Assembly: GCA_037349315.1 (NCBI GenBank)
Contig: JBAIAC010000004.1
Span: forward strand, 30,693,001-30,757,000
Direction of reading: 5' to 3'
Source: Chelydra serpentina
Lineage: Eukaryota; Chordata; Testudines; Chelydridae
DNA length: 64,000 nt
Shown: positions 1 to 10,933 of the stretch, piece after piece
Numbering within the stretch: the first letter of the stretch is position 1
Layout: each line of letters begins with the position of its first letter
The notes under the pieces: generated by a model
The model's database searches: none
What the model saw: only the letters and a program-made list of their open reading frames with translations
What the model was told of the DNA's origin: nothing
Position numbers and translations under genes: made by a program

Positions 1-1139
1 TATGTTCTAAGGCTTTATCAGAATTTGTTTAATTTCTATTATTTATACTTCAGCAAATAGGGATTTTAATGGGATCCATTGAAACGAACATGCTGCATCA
101 GCACATGTGCACCATTTATAAAAAGAACTTGAAAGAAACATTATTTGCTTCAGAGACAGAGAAATTGGCATTGAAAACAAGACACAAAAACTCAGATTCC
201 ACAGGCTTCAGTCTCTAGTGTTTTAAGGTGGTTATCACCCAATGCAGCTACCCAAAGCAGAATTTTTCCCTCTATTAGTTAATAATGAAACACCTGAAAA
301 ACATAACTCATTTTTAAATAGATTACATTACGATGTGGCTAATAGTCTGAAAGAATTTAATTTGTAATTTGTTTTACTTACTAAATCTATTTATGGCTGA
401 TCACCTCTGCTCCTGAGTTTCATCTTGGTCATTTTATATAACACATGATTGTCTGTATTAGTCTTAGTCTATTTCTGTAGGTTGTTCTTCCAGGAGTGCT
501 GTACTGAATAATGATTATTATCCTCTATGTTGCTGCATTGTTTAGATAAAATCATATATTAGAAATTTACTGGTGTCGTTAGATTCTCTGTAGATTACCT
601 GCTGATTTACTTGTTTTAGGTATACTTTACAGTGGAATGACATTGGTCAGTATAACATTATGACTGTAGTCATTTTTATTTTAATCTCATGCACTAAGAC
701 AATGTTGATGTGTTTTGGGTTTTTGAAACAGCTGTGAATGTTTTAAAAAACCCTCACACTTTCTTTGAAGCTTTGTCATGAAAATATTTCTTTTCATATT
801 GAATGCAAAAATCCCTAGTATTAATGCAACACTGTTAAGGTTGAGAAATCCAATACTCAAATGAAAGGAAACTCAAAAAGTTAAGGAGTCAAATTTGACT
901 CCACTGAAATCAAGGGTAGAACTCCCCTTATGTCAATAAAACCAATATTTCACCCATCGTTTCTAATGTTACGTTAATTTGGCTAATAGTACATTTGTAC
1001 GTGTTTCATTGTATACATTCATGAAAGTGTGATGCATTACAATTTTCATTTAACAAGGAAACATGGATTAGATGCTGTTCTTGCATTGAGACAGCTAGTG
1101 GAAAAAAATAGCCTCTGGCAGTGTACATGGCACAAAATG
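1..1139. other. AT-rich unique DNA, no feature recognised
   Basis: No long reading frame, tandem repeat or transposon end is visible. The composition is AT-rich with ordinary A/T runs, as expected for intergenic or intronic vertebrate DNA. The RTE-like homology that follows may begin slightly before its listed start. Confidence 0.5.
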
Positions 1140-2255
1140 GCACCAGCACTTTGTGCAGCTTGTTCAAGCTATGTATGTAGGTGCAATGTCACTAGGCAGA
1201 ACTTCTAGTGGTGAAATGGACCAAACTATCAGTAAAGGTGGAAGTGCAGCAGGAAATCAGCGTGGAGACATTTCTTGTTTATTCTTATCCAGGATACTCT
1301 CACAAGAAACATACAGAAGGAGGAAGCTTAGTGCATGTTGTTTACAGATGATATCATTCTGTGTAGAGAGGAGAAAAGAGAGACTAGAAGAGGATCTTGA
1401 TAAATGCAGAGGTGTGTTGGAGAGACATGGGCTCAAAATAAACAGAGGAAAAACAGAGTATATGGTACATAATTTCAGTAATAGCGACAAAGAGTTCTGT
1501 GGCACCTTATAGACTAACAGACGTATTGGAGCATAAGCTTTCGTGGGTGAATACAGAACTCTTTGTCGCTTCTACAGATCCAGACTAACACGGCTACCCC
1601 TCTGATACTCAATTTCAGTAATGTGAACTTTTAGGAATTGTCCTTGAAACTAGATGAAATACAGAGTTTCAAGTGTCTGGGTTCCAGAATCCAGGGAAAT
1701 GGAGGATGAAATTAGAGGTAGGATAATAAATGCCTGGCTCAAATGGAGAGCAGTAAGTGGTGTAGTGTGTGACTGGAAGATTCCAGTAACATTAAAAGGG
1801 AAAGTATAAAATGGAGGTCCAGTATTAATGTATGTTGCTGAGTGCTGGCAAAACGGAAGAAACATAAGCAAATGATGTGTTCCACAGGAATGAGCATGCT
1901 GAGATGCTTGAGTAGTGTAAGCAAGAAAGACAACATGAGAACAGTGTATGTTAGAGACATACTCAAGGTCACATTCATAAATGAAAAAATGAGGGAGTGC
2001 AGGCTCAGATGGCTTGGTCATGTTAAAGCTCAGTCCTGACAACTATGAAGAGTCCAACAGATCAAGACTGAAGGAAAAAGACAGAAAAGCCAACCTAAGA
2101 AGTGGAGGTGGCCTATCATAACGGAATACATATTAGCACGGGGTGTGATAGAGAATATGGCATAGAAAAGAGCTCTTTGGAGGGAGAGGATTCGTAAAGC
2201 AGACCCCATTTGATGGGATTAACGCAAGGAAGGGGAAGGAAAAAAAGGAAGGGGA
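1140..2255 (+). pseudogene. RTE-type LINE reverse transcriptase, 3' part, decayed
   Basis: A relic of the C-terminal half of an RTE-clade non-LTR reverse transcriptase. Conceptual translation gives, in order, a VQAMYVGA block (near 1156), a degenerate catalytic block just before VERR (near 1360), the downstream LERHGLKINRGKTEYM block (near 1417-1464), then after an insertion a GSRIQGN-like block and RLRWLGHV (near 2007-2030). These are the usual order of blocks after the RTE palm domain. The A-rich end after GINARK (2210-2250) fits an RTE 3' terminus. Several stops and frameshifts are present and no endonuclease domain is seen, so the copy is 5'-truncated and dead. It is interrupted at 1483-1610 by a short repeat. 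The BovB/RTE clade fits better than CR1 because the blocks do not match the CR1 ORF2 in this window. Confidence 0.75.
1483..1610. repeat. Penelope-like short repeat, internally inverted, 12-bp TSD
   Basis: A 128-bp insertion in the RTE relic, flanked by identical AATTTCAGTAAT (1471-1482 and 1611-1622). The first half (1484-1554) reads in one orientation. The second half (1555-1610) is the 5' part of the same family in the opposite orientation, so GCGACAAAGAGTTCT at 1484 recurs inverted at 1555-1569. On the minus strand it contains CACGAAAGCTTATGC next to a CACCCAC arm. The copy at 25105-25240 has related sequence and also a 12-bp TSD. Long TSDs, short length and internally inverted partial copies are typical of Penelope-like retroelements, but no family was confirmed. 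Confidence 0.6.
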
Positions 2256-2934
2256 AATACTACCGATGTATAATGTAACCAATGTGACAAAGTTCCTCCT
2301 CTGCCTTGGTGGGTCCTGCACTTATTGGTGGATTTGCTTACCTCAGAGATTCATGGCAGCCCTCAGTTTGGCCACTTTCATGGCTCAAATCTGTCGTTCA
2401 CTCAGCCAACCTCATCACTGGCCAGCATGGGGAAAAGGAAGGAGAACAATCCCCACAGTCTCTGCTGATCCATGTAGTGGGTTGGGGGACAGGCCAGGGA
2501 CCTTCCCCTCTGGTGGGACTCACAGTGCAAGTCAACTCTTCTTATATTCAATAGGAGGAGGGGGAGCATTCCAGCCCAGGGGCCTGTGGCTCACAGCTGT
2601 CTACAGTGTTTTGTGTCTGCCTAGTGATGGATGCCAAGTGCCCTTAGTGCTGCCAGTTCTGATGTCCCATATTAGCAATACAAAGAGGACCAGCTTGAGT
2701 CCCCACCCTTTAATCTGGGAAATTTAACACAGATTCTGTTTGCCTCTAAGAGGCGACACGTCCCCTCTTATGCCCACTGAGTGTGTGTAACAAAAGAACA
2801 TTTTTATTAAAAGGGAATAGGGGACCCAGCATTAATTTGGGAAAAGCCACATCCACGATTCAAAAGTGTGTGATCATAAGCACTCTACCACCCCCCGCCC
2901 CGCCCAACAGCATGTTAGGCAGCGTTCTTAGTCT
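2256..2934. other. Unassigned DNA, no gene
   Basis: A moderately GC-rich stretch. An open frame of 153 codons (2266-2727) has no recognisable domain and no codon-like pattern, so I treat it as chance. No repeat end is recognised. Confidence 0.4.
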
Positions 2935-3238
2935 CAGGGCATGTCTACACTTACCTCCGGAGCAATGGATCCAGCGGGGGTCGATTTATCATGTTTAGTG
3001 AAGACGTGATAAATCGACCGCTGAGCACTCTCCTGTCGACTCAGGTATTCCACCGGAGCGAGAAGCATAGGCGGAGTCGACGGGGGAGCGAAAGCAGTCG
3101 ACCTACCGCAGTGAAGACACCGTGGTAAGTAGCTCTAAGTACCTCAACTTCAGCTATGTTATTTTTGTAGTGGAAGTTGTGTAACTTAGATCAACTTAGC
3201 TCACCCCCCCCCCCCGCCACCAGTGTAGACCAGGCCTC
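2935..3238. mobile_element. hAT-like MITE with long inverted arms
   Basis: The two ends are imperfect inverted repeats: CAGGGCATGTCTACACT at 2935 and the complement of a GTCTACACT-bearing end at 3222-3238. The interior is rich in short palindromic blocks built on TCGATTTATC and GTCGAC. No coding capacity. CTCAG occurs at 2933-2937 and 3236-3240, which makes the exact ends uncertain, and no clean 8-bp TSD is seen. A poly-C run lies at about 3203-3215. Families ending in GTCTACAC(T) are very common in turtle DNA. Another end of this type is seen at 44195-44473, and a degraded one at 7911. Confidence 0.65.
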
Positions 3239-4302
3239 AGTTTCCCACCTTGTGGTGTGAAAGTCCACTTGATGAATATTCTTTTAGAACACGACTCCTG
3301 TCTCCCTCTGCTTCACTCCAGTCACTGTTGGCTGTCCTTGGTTAGCGAAGACCCAGAGTTCAGAGGCGCCTTCGGGTAGGTTCACCTCCCGCCTCTGGGA
3401 AGGTGGGGCGAGGCATCAAGCAATGCATCTCTTGCTGCTGCCACCTCTGCATCTGGCTCACAGCCGCTGCTGTTTTCTCTGTCACTCACTACTTCTGTGA
3501 TGCCACATTCTGTGGCTCCTCTACTTGACCCATCTTTTAGTGCTGTCAGCTGGTACTGGGGAACCTTACTGCTAGTGCAGTGTTTTTCACTACACTGTCC
3601 CCACACTTGGAATAAAACTTAGCCCCTAGAGCTACTCATCATTAATGTCCGCTCTAGTAATCAATGGACAGAAACAAGGACTCTCAATTTATTTTAATCA
3701 GCTCTCTCTTTAAACACTGGAGAGGAGAGGGTCAAATGGTGTCTAGGGCTCTTTAGGCAGAGTCCACACCACTAGGTAGGAACTTTTGTCCCTATCCCCT
3801 CTCATTTTCACAGGGCTTTGGCATCCTTACCGCCTGCTTTGAAAGTGAGGTTGAGATTAGAGTGACCCCCCTCAATCAGGGCATGCTGAGTACAGTTCTG
3901 CTGCCCTTTAGTCATACAGTAAGAATTACATCCTTTCATTACCCCCTGCATTCAAAATGATTTGTAACCCAAAACCAGCCAAACTGATGTAGTTTGGCAA
4001 AGATGCTCCATCTGCTGAGCACCTAGGCAGAGTAGATGTATCCATGCAAATACAGTCTACTCCTGAAGTCCTTTCCCCCAGCACATCAGTAATTGTCAGG
4101 GGAGAGCTTATTCAGAACCTGCTTACACTTATATCTCTCAAAGTTCAATGACTTTGCTTCAGGGGAGGGAGCTCTCCTCTGTGCTGAGCTAGCTGTGTCC
4201 ACTAGGGAGCTGACCTCATGCTGTGCTTCCCTTCCTGTGGGCTTCCCATCCCCCTGGGTATAAATGGGGCTTCCATTGTTTTGATTCTACCATGCTTAAT
4301 TT
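3239..4302. other. Unassigned DNA, no gene
   Basis: Mixed-composition DNA without long frames, terminal repeats or recognised retroelement tails. Confidence 0.4.
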
Positions 4303-4505
4303 CAGGGCCGGCCGTAGACCAAATGGCATCCCGAGAGAATAGTGTCTTCAGACCCCCCCACCCCCCGCTTGCATTTATTTCCTATCAAATTTGCCCTTTG
4401 CTGCAAACTAGATTGCAACTGAGCTTTTTGCTTCCTATACTGAGCTCCGGAAGGCTCCTCAGGGGCATCTTTTATTTTCTGTGTGGGGGAAACAGACAGT
4501 ATTAG
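4303..4505. repeat. Possible hAT-type element end
   Basis: CAGGGCCGGCC at 4303 resembles the terminal inverted repeat of hAT-type elements, and a hAT MITE later in the window (60887-61079) ends in the complement of CAGGGCCGG. No matching second end or TSD was found, so the unit is truncated or the resemblance is accidental. Confidence 0.3.
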
Positions 4506-4596
4506 GGAGAGCAAAATCTATGTTCTGCAGTCTTAGAAAGTTATCCAACATTACGTGTTAAGCATGGCAAAAGAAGTAACCGTATTTCTTTTATAT

Positions 4597-4986
4597 TGTT
4601 GTTTAAGTAGGGGTTCAATAGATATCTATGGCATCTCAAATATGTCCTTTATTAGTCTTCAAGTCTTAAAACACAAGTACACGTTCACAATTACACAATA
4701 AAACAAGGTTCACAATATCGCAACTGGGCTCTCACTTCACTTCAGTTCATTCTTTCTTGTATCTCACTGGCTGACAGGCGATGCCCCACCCCTTATATAG
4801 CCACGAGGGCATGTCTGACAACATTCTAGGAGGTTCGAGGAAAACGTAGTACTCAGAAAGTTGGAAGGTTCCATGAGATTCTACAAAAATCGAGAACATT
4901 ATAGGAGGTTAGTGAAAATGAATCCACATACAGAATACATGAAACATGTTACTTCAAAAATTCTATTTTCCCTTTTGTTGATAACA
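4597..4986 (-). repeat. Solo LTR fragment, minus strand
   Basis: Read on the minus strand, the segment has a TATA box (GGCTATATAAGGGG, near 4790-4803) followed about 140 bp downstream by an AATAAA signal (near 4648-4653), the normal U3-R spacing of an LTR. The outer ends read TG...CA (TGTTATCAAC on the minus strand). No matching TSD was found, so the ends are approximate. No internal retroviral coding region lies next to it. Confidence 0.5.
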
Positions 4987-5760
4987 GAACCAGCACCGCA
5001 AGCCCTGTGCCCCCTAAGCCCAGCACCCCAGGTGATCATCTGAGTCACCTGCCCCTAAATCCAGTCCTGCTTAATTTATATAGGAGTTGTTCCTGTCTGG
5101 GCAGGAACTGTTCCTTCCTTTTTTCTGCCACACACTTGAAAATATATCATCAATGAGTATTCATAATTCTTCCTATCATGTGAATACATACATTTCACAA
5201 TGACATTAGTCCCGTGTATCATTAGCTTCCAGAAAAGACCATGCTCTGTACACTCTTATAATTCAGTAATATTGTATACAATGAGTTGATTCAGTTGCTT
5301 ATCACTTGTGGTTCCCTCCCCTCCCCTGTCTTTATAGATCAATACACTTTTGAAATGGATTCTATTGAAAAGTAAAACCCAGACCAAGCTTCTCTCTCTT
5401 GCTGGAGGTAGACGCTATACTGTTTTCTCCCCATCTTGTTAGTGTGATGTTTTCCTCCACCCTTGTTAGCTTGATTGGACTGTTTACTGGTTCTGTGTAA
5501 ATTGTGGTAAACACACATTCCTTTGTTTAGGATAGACCTGTTTAACAACGTCCCCAACAGACCTCGTTTACACACACTTTAGTTATACTTGCAGCATATA
5601 TTCATAATTCTTAACAGCCATTGTTTACATACATCATGCAAGAATATTAATGATCAGTGAGGTATTAGTTTTCAAATGATACCTCCCAAGGCATATTTTG
5701 TACAAAGATAATTATAATATTGCATAGGGTGTATAGTGTGATGGGGGGCATAATGTCACA
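4987..5760 (-). repeat. LTR-like segment ending in GTCACA
   Basis: The right end, ATAATGTCACA, resembles the end of the solo LTR at 27828-29051 (TAGTGTCACA) and of the LTR piece ending at 61690. The block TTAGTTTTCAAATGATA near 5669 recurs near 24835, pointing to a shared LTR family. A TTTATATAGG stretch near 5076 could be a promoter element. No coding region. The left boundary against the previous LTR is a guess. Confidence 0.35.
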
Positions 5761-7910
5761 GATACATTAAGTAGGGGCAGTATTACAGTATTTGTCTTTG
5801 TGTATGCATACGAGAAAGAGATTTGTTAATGAAATGCAGATTTCTTGATCTGATTTTAAAAATTGATTTTAAAACCATAAAATCCTTGGAACCTTCCAGT
5901 AACATAAGGTTCATGCTGGCACAATTGCAGCATGGAAATTGAGCCCAAATTAGCAAAATACATGTCATAAAATATTATCACCGTCAGTAATGCTTAACAA
6001 ATCATGGCTGTGGGCAGAACGGATGATTTGACAGATCATTAGAATGACAGTAGTCAAAGTTTAAAGCTGTCATAGCAGAGATACTTGATGTGTTCTAGAT
6101 AACCAACCATAGTATAACCAAAGAAAAATAAAGATAATTTATTGAAGGAACAGAAATTCCAAATATCACTATCTAGCATTATTATAATAATTACTATTAT
6201 TCCCATAAGGTGACAGGATGCATATTTGATGCAGCTGCTAGTTCCTTGAGATCTGTGGACCTTCTTATTTTACTTTTTATCATTTCTTGCCAATTTTAGG
6301 AGGATAACTCTTGTATTATCCTTTAACCATTAAACTGGGAATTTTTTTCAAATCCAATTGCTAACTTGGAAGATAGAAAAAAAAAAAAGAAGAAATGGAA
6401 TTGCGACAATAATCTCCCATACTTTTCAGAAGAAATAAATGGATACTTTTTATTTTGTCATTTGCTGCACACTGAGCAGAAGTTTTTGTTGAGTTCCAGA
6501 TAATGATGTGCAGGTCTCCTTCCTCCACTGTTAATTTAGATATGACCGTTTGAGTAATTCAAATTGTTTTTTTAAGTGTGCATTAGCAGTGCATTCAACA
6601 ATGGATTTCACCTGCCTTTATCATTTCAAAATAAGATGACTGCAATGTATTCTACGTAGTGTGCTATGCCTTAAATCAACACAGAAACTGAAGCTGGTTC
6701 AGGATGAGATATTTTGCTTATTAAGCAATCTATCTTGCTGGGAGCACATGCCACCAGTTCTCCAGAGTCTGCATTGACTGCCTGTGAGCTTGCTGCCAGA
6801 GTTTAGAATAATGGTTTTCAGCCCGAAATGGCTTGGGATGGGTCTTTTTGATGGACTACCCACTGCCGTACTGTCACAATTGCATTTAATGGAGGCTCTC
6901 AAGCTGGCACCTTCTCAGTATAAATGAGAGGGAGCTGCTGGGAAGATGTTCTTCATCAAGGCCATTAAAGTCAGGAATTACTACTCTGGGCCAAAAACAG
7001 CCAGTCTGTTGACCATCCGGGTATCCTGAAAAGCTTTGTGAGAAAGAAGGGGTGATAGGGGCTGACATTTGATCGGGTGGTCACGTTAGTACAGTACTGC
7101 ATTTAGTTGTTATAACTGGCTGGTTATTTTCTTGGTTTGCTGTTATGTGTGTGTTTTTCATGAGATTTCCCCCTGATATAATCTGAAACCTCCATCATCC
7201 TTTGAAAGAAAATGACTAATCCCCTGCTGTGTTTTATCCAATGATGCATCTTTACCTTGGAGGCAAACCTATTATTTCTTAACATTTGTTCTAGCTGCTT
7301 TATAATTGCAGCAAGGCCAACCCCCCCTTGATTTTTGGTGAGAAGGTTAAGGAGAGAGGTTGTGTTTTGTTGCTGTATGCAGATGTCATTTTGATGTTTT
7401 TCATTGACAATCCACACTCTTTTTCCCCAAGTGGATGTTATTACTGAAAGTTTGATTGCTTTTCTGGCTTCAAAATGAATGTTACCAAAGCAAGAAGCAA
7501 TGCCACTATTTGGGATAGCAAAGGCAGACATTCCTACAGACATTCTGGCAAAACTGGGATTTCTAAGTTAGTATTTGTTGAGCTTTTAAAACTTTGAATA
7601 CTGATTATTGCTATGAAAAATAAACAATCTAATCTAACAAAGTAGAATATTTTTTCTATTCCCTTTTTGGGGACAGTTGAAATTTTATAAATAAATATAC
7701 AATTAGCATGGAGTCAAATCCTATCCCAATGATTTTCCATTCTATTAATTTTCACTTCAGAAGTTTTATCATACAACAGGTGTAGCTTCTGTAAGTAACT
7801 TTAGATTTCTGTAATTATTACCTGGTTATTTTGTATTATTGCAGTAGCACCCACAATTTTCTAGGTTTTGTGCAAACACATACAGGGATTGTCCTAATTC
7901 CCATTTTAGG
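5761..7910. other. AT-rich DNA with one unexplained 139-codon minus-strand frame
   Basis: No repeat family is recognised. A minus-strand open frame (7124-7543, 139 codons) has no domain I know. Weak open frames also lie at 6699-7068 on the same strand. Their length is at the edge of chance for this composition. A poly-A run is at about 6377-6390. Confidence 0.35.
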
Positions 7911-8153
7911 CTTTGTCTACACTAGCAGGGCCTGATTAACACAGGGGCTTTAGGGGCTGCAGCCCAGGGCCCCAGGCTAAGGGGGGCCCTGGCGCAGCAG
8001 GGCTCAGGCAGACTGCCTTCATGCTGTGGCCCCACGCCACTCCTGGAAGCAGCCAGCTGCTGGCTCGTCTCTGCAGCCCCCCGGTGGAGGAGGGGAGAAG
8101 GGCAGGCAGCTCCACGCCCTGCCCCCGCCTCCATCCCTGCAGCTCCCATTGGC
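7911..8153. repeat. Nested DNA-transposon ends, GC-rich
   Basis: A MITE-type end (GGCTTTGTCTACACTAG, near 7911) is followed directly by CAGGGCCTGATTAAC at 7926, a hAT-like terminus, and then GC-rich DNA ending at CCCATTGGCCAGGAAT. The pattern suggests one element inserted next to the end of another. Neither second end is visible, so both are truncated. Confidence 0.4.
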
Positions 8154-8160
8154 CAGGAAT

Positions 8161-8190
8161 GGATTTATGGTTTATGGATTTATGGTTTAT
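8161..8190. repeat. Perfect 15-bp tandem duplication
   Basis: GGATTTATGGTTTAT occurs twice, at 8161-8175 and 8176-8190, with no mismatch. Confidence 0.95.
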
Positions 8191-8261
8191 TACAACGATC
8201 TGTAACCTACTAACAACCCACCCTCAGCTCTTTCCTCTTCCCTCCTTTCTTTCCTCCCTGT

Positions 8262-8444
8262 GACTGGAGGAGGAGTGTTAACAGGCCACTTAACCTTAAA
8301 TGGCCTCTGGTTAACTACTTCGGCTAAACAATATGTTCCATCTTGTATTTAGCAGTGACACTCTTCTCAGGCCTGAAGAAGAGCTCTGTGTGGCTCAGAA
8401 GCTTGTCTCTTTCACCAACAGAAGTTGGTCCAATAAAAGATATT
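8262..8444 (+). repeat. Penelope-like repeat, left part, host of the DIRS insertion
   Basis: This AT-rich repeat carries CCTGAAGAAGAGCTCTG (near 8372) followed by GAAGCTTGTCTC and CAATAAAAGATATT (ends 8444). The continuation, ACCTCACCCACCTTGTC, resumes at 19106 after the DIRS element. Joining the two flanks gives an uninterrupted repeat of a kind I recall as common in turtle DNA. The CTGAAGA / stem / GAAG arrangement resembles a degraded hammerhead core. The left boundary is approximate. Confidence 0.5.
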
Positions 8445-8635
8445 CTTCTTCGAGTGATTGCTCATGTCTATTCCACCGTAGGTGTGCGTGCTCGCCACGT
8501 GCATCGGTGCCGGAAGTTTTTCCCTTAGCAGTATCCGTAGGGGGGAGCGCCGCTGCGACCCCTGGAGTGGCGCCGCTATAGCACGCTATATAGGGGACTG
8601 CGCTCCCCCCGCCCTCAGTTCCTTCTTGCTGCCAG
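8445..8635 (+). repeat. DIRS left inverted terminal repeat
   Basis: The segment from CTTCTTCGAGTGATTGCTC to CTTCTTGCTGCCAG is repeated in inverted orientation at the right end, with scattered mismatches. Landmarks are TATTCCACCGTAGG (outer), CCGGAAGTTTTTCCC and GGAGTGGCGCCGCTATAG (inner). TATATAGGGGACTG near 8587 is a TATA-like stretch that could serve as promoter. The outermost 40 bp are complementary to the first half of the internal complementary region. Confidence 0.9.
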
Positions 8636-10247
8636 TGTAGGCGCATCGGAACTTCTGCTCCAGCTTCTTTGCTGCAGCCTTTTTCCTAGAACTCTGGTTT
8701 TTGTTCGTTGTTAGTAGTAACTTTAGTTAGTTTGTGAGTTAGTTCAGTTTAGTAAGTGTCCGGGCCGGGGCATGCCCCGAACCCCGGGCTTCAAATCGTG
8801 CGAGTCCTGCAGGCGCTCTATGCCTAGAAGCGACCCGCACTCAGCTTGTCTCCGCTGCCTGGGTGAGTCCCACGTCAGCGCACGCTGCAAGAATGCAGGT
8901 CCTTTAAACCTCGTACGAAAAAGGACAGAGATATTCGACTCCGGGCCCTCCTCATGGAGTCCGCGTTGGCTCCTGCCCCGGTGCGCCGAGCGGAATCGGC
9001 ACCCGGTACCCTGTCCTCGGTGCACGACGATCCGACGGTGTCCTCAAGTCGCCGGCACCGCTCACCATCGCAAGGGCGGAGGAAGGCACCGTCTACACAT
9101 CGTCGTCGAGGCAAGGATAAGGGAGAGGCTCGACCCGTGTGCGACAGCCACAATTCTCCCCTGGGCCCCATCGCTCCGACTCGTGCTGAGCGGAGTAGCC
9201 CGGTTTCCCCGACGCAGGCCTCTCCGGACGCCCGAATGCCATCGATGCCAGAGGCCTTCCAGGTGGCCAGCGACTTGCTCACGATCCAGGTACCAGCAAT
9301 CTCGGCACCAGGAATCCGTTCCAGAGGCAAGTCGCCATTGGGCTCCAGGCTGTCGACCCCGACCAGGCACGAATCCCGATCAAGAGATCTGTCCCGGGAC
9401 CGCTCGCCCCTCAGCGCCCGGTCTGACCATAGCCCGCAGCATCCGCAGTCACCGATGGTGAGGCTCTTGGGTAAGGTGCCGTCAGATCAGAGCTCCGGGC
9501 ACCGCTCTCGATCGAGCAGGGAGTCGCGACACGGCAGGCACCGGCGCCGTAGACGCTCCTGGTCGAGTTGGAGCTATCACAGCCATTCCCGTCATGGCTG
9601 CCGACGCTCCCGCTCCAGCTCCCAGTCCTCGAGGCACCTGGAAAAGGACTCCCGTAAGAGGTCGCCAACTCTGCACCACCGCGGACATAGGCGTCGCAGC
9701 GTCTCAAGGAACAGTAGCTCGAGACGGTACCGTACCTCGTCATCAGAGTCCCGGTCCCGAGGTAGATGTCATCGTCGACACCGTAGATCGTACCGTTCCC
9801 ACGGCACCGAACGAACGACGTTCACACCAGCGGTGAGCCACTCCAGGGCCTCCGCTTTCCTACCTGACCAGCTGGTGCCACCGGTGCCACAGCAGGGTCA
9901 GTGCCAAGGGGTTCCATGGCAGGGACAGTGGTGCCAGTGGACCCCTTGGCTGCCGGGACACGCCCAGCCGGATACTCGATCGGTCACAGGGGCGTCCGAG
10001 GCTCCTTCGGCCACTATATCCCAGGCTCCCAGGCCTATATCTGCGGCCCAAGGGTCCTCGGCACTGAATGCAAACTACGAGCAAGGCGTTGAGCCCGCGG
10101 TGCCAGACGATGCGCTAAGCTCCGTACCGGCTTCCTCCCCCATACCGGAGGACAAGGTCGCGGCCCCGCCACCTTCTGTACCGCAGGAGGACTACAGGGC
10201 CCACCAGGAGCTATTAAAGCGAGTTGCCACAAACCTCCAACTCTAAG

Positions 10248-10933
10248 TGAACAGGAGCTGCAAACAGGGGAGTTTGAGAGGAATTGCTTCAGGTAAAGCA
10301 GGAGCAAATACAGGACCCTTGGGGTAAGTGGCTGTCTGTGTGTTTGGGGGTACTTGTGTCTGTCTGTTTGTTCATTCATTTGTTTGTTTGCAGGACCGTG
10401 TGCTGTGGCTGGCAGTTGGAAGCTGTGAGCTTCTACACCAGGGGGCGGGGCTAATCAATCAGGCAGGCCAGGGCTTTATAAAGCAGTGAGCAAGCGACCA
10501 GGGAGCTTTGCAAACAGGAGCTGCAAACAGGAGCTGCAAACAGGAGCTGCAAACAGGAGAGTTTGAGAGGGAGTTTGGAAGGGGAGTGCGAAGGGGGCAA
10601 GCAATCCTTGCCATTCCTAACTCCTTTAACCCAAACTAAAAGCAGAGGCAGAGCAACCAGGGGGCTGCAGACGGGGGAGTGAGTATCTGTTGTGGGGACA
10701 GTTTGACCGTGTGCTTGATTGTTTGATTTCCTGTTTGAATAGTGTGAATTGGGAGTGCTTCGTTCCAGGCTCTTCTAAAAAGACAGTCAGTCAGCTGTGA
10801 ACCAGCTGAGCAGCGAATAGCAGAAAAGCAAACAGGTGGAGTTAGCCTGGAGAGGGACTACTGCAGCATCCCCCTTGCAGGTTCCCTGAGTAGCTTCTGC
10901 CACAAGTGAGGAAAGTCTTCGAAGGAAGGGATT
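10248..10933 (+). promoter_or_regulatory. CR1 5' UTR with TATA-like and tandem 13-bp repeats
   Basis: The leader holds a TTTATAAAGC stretch near 10475, preceded by GGGGCGGGGC (near 10442), consistent with an internal promoter. CAAACAGGAGCTG is repeated in tandem at 10511-10549, with a partial fourth unit to 10560. A related block (GGAGCTGCAAACAGGGGAGTTTGAGAGG) also starts the element near 10254, so the leader contains two copies of the same module. A GTAAGT at 10324 and a TTTGCAG ending at 10393 bound a 70-nt intron-like interval. Confidence 0.65.

Noticed and set aside
2266..2727. 153-codon plus-strand frame
   Set aside because: Lies just after an RTE tail in DNA with no conserved pattern; overlaps another open frame of equal quality.
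7124..7543. 139-codon minus-strand open frame
   Set aside because: No recognisable domain or family and no adjacent exon or promoter. Length is compatible with chance in 64 kb.
8161..8190. Tandem repeat considered as the start of a CRISPR-like or minisatellite array
   Set aside because: Only two units with no spacer; a simple duplication in a vertebrate genome.
8954..9836. Several overlapping frames on both strands in the DIRS gag
   Set aside because: GC-rich, Ser/Arg-rich sequence produces open shadows in other frames; only the frame continuous with the DIRS layout is kept.
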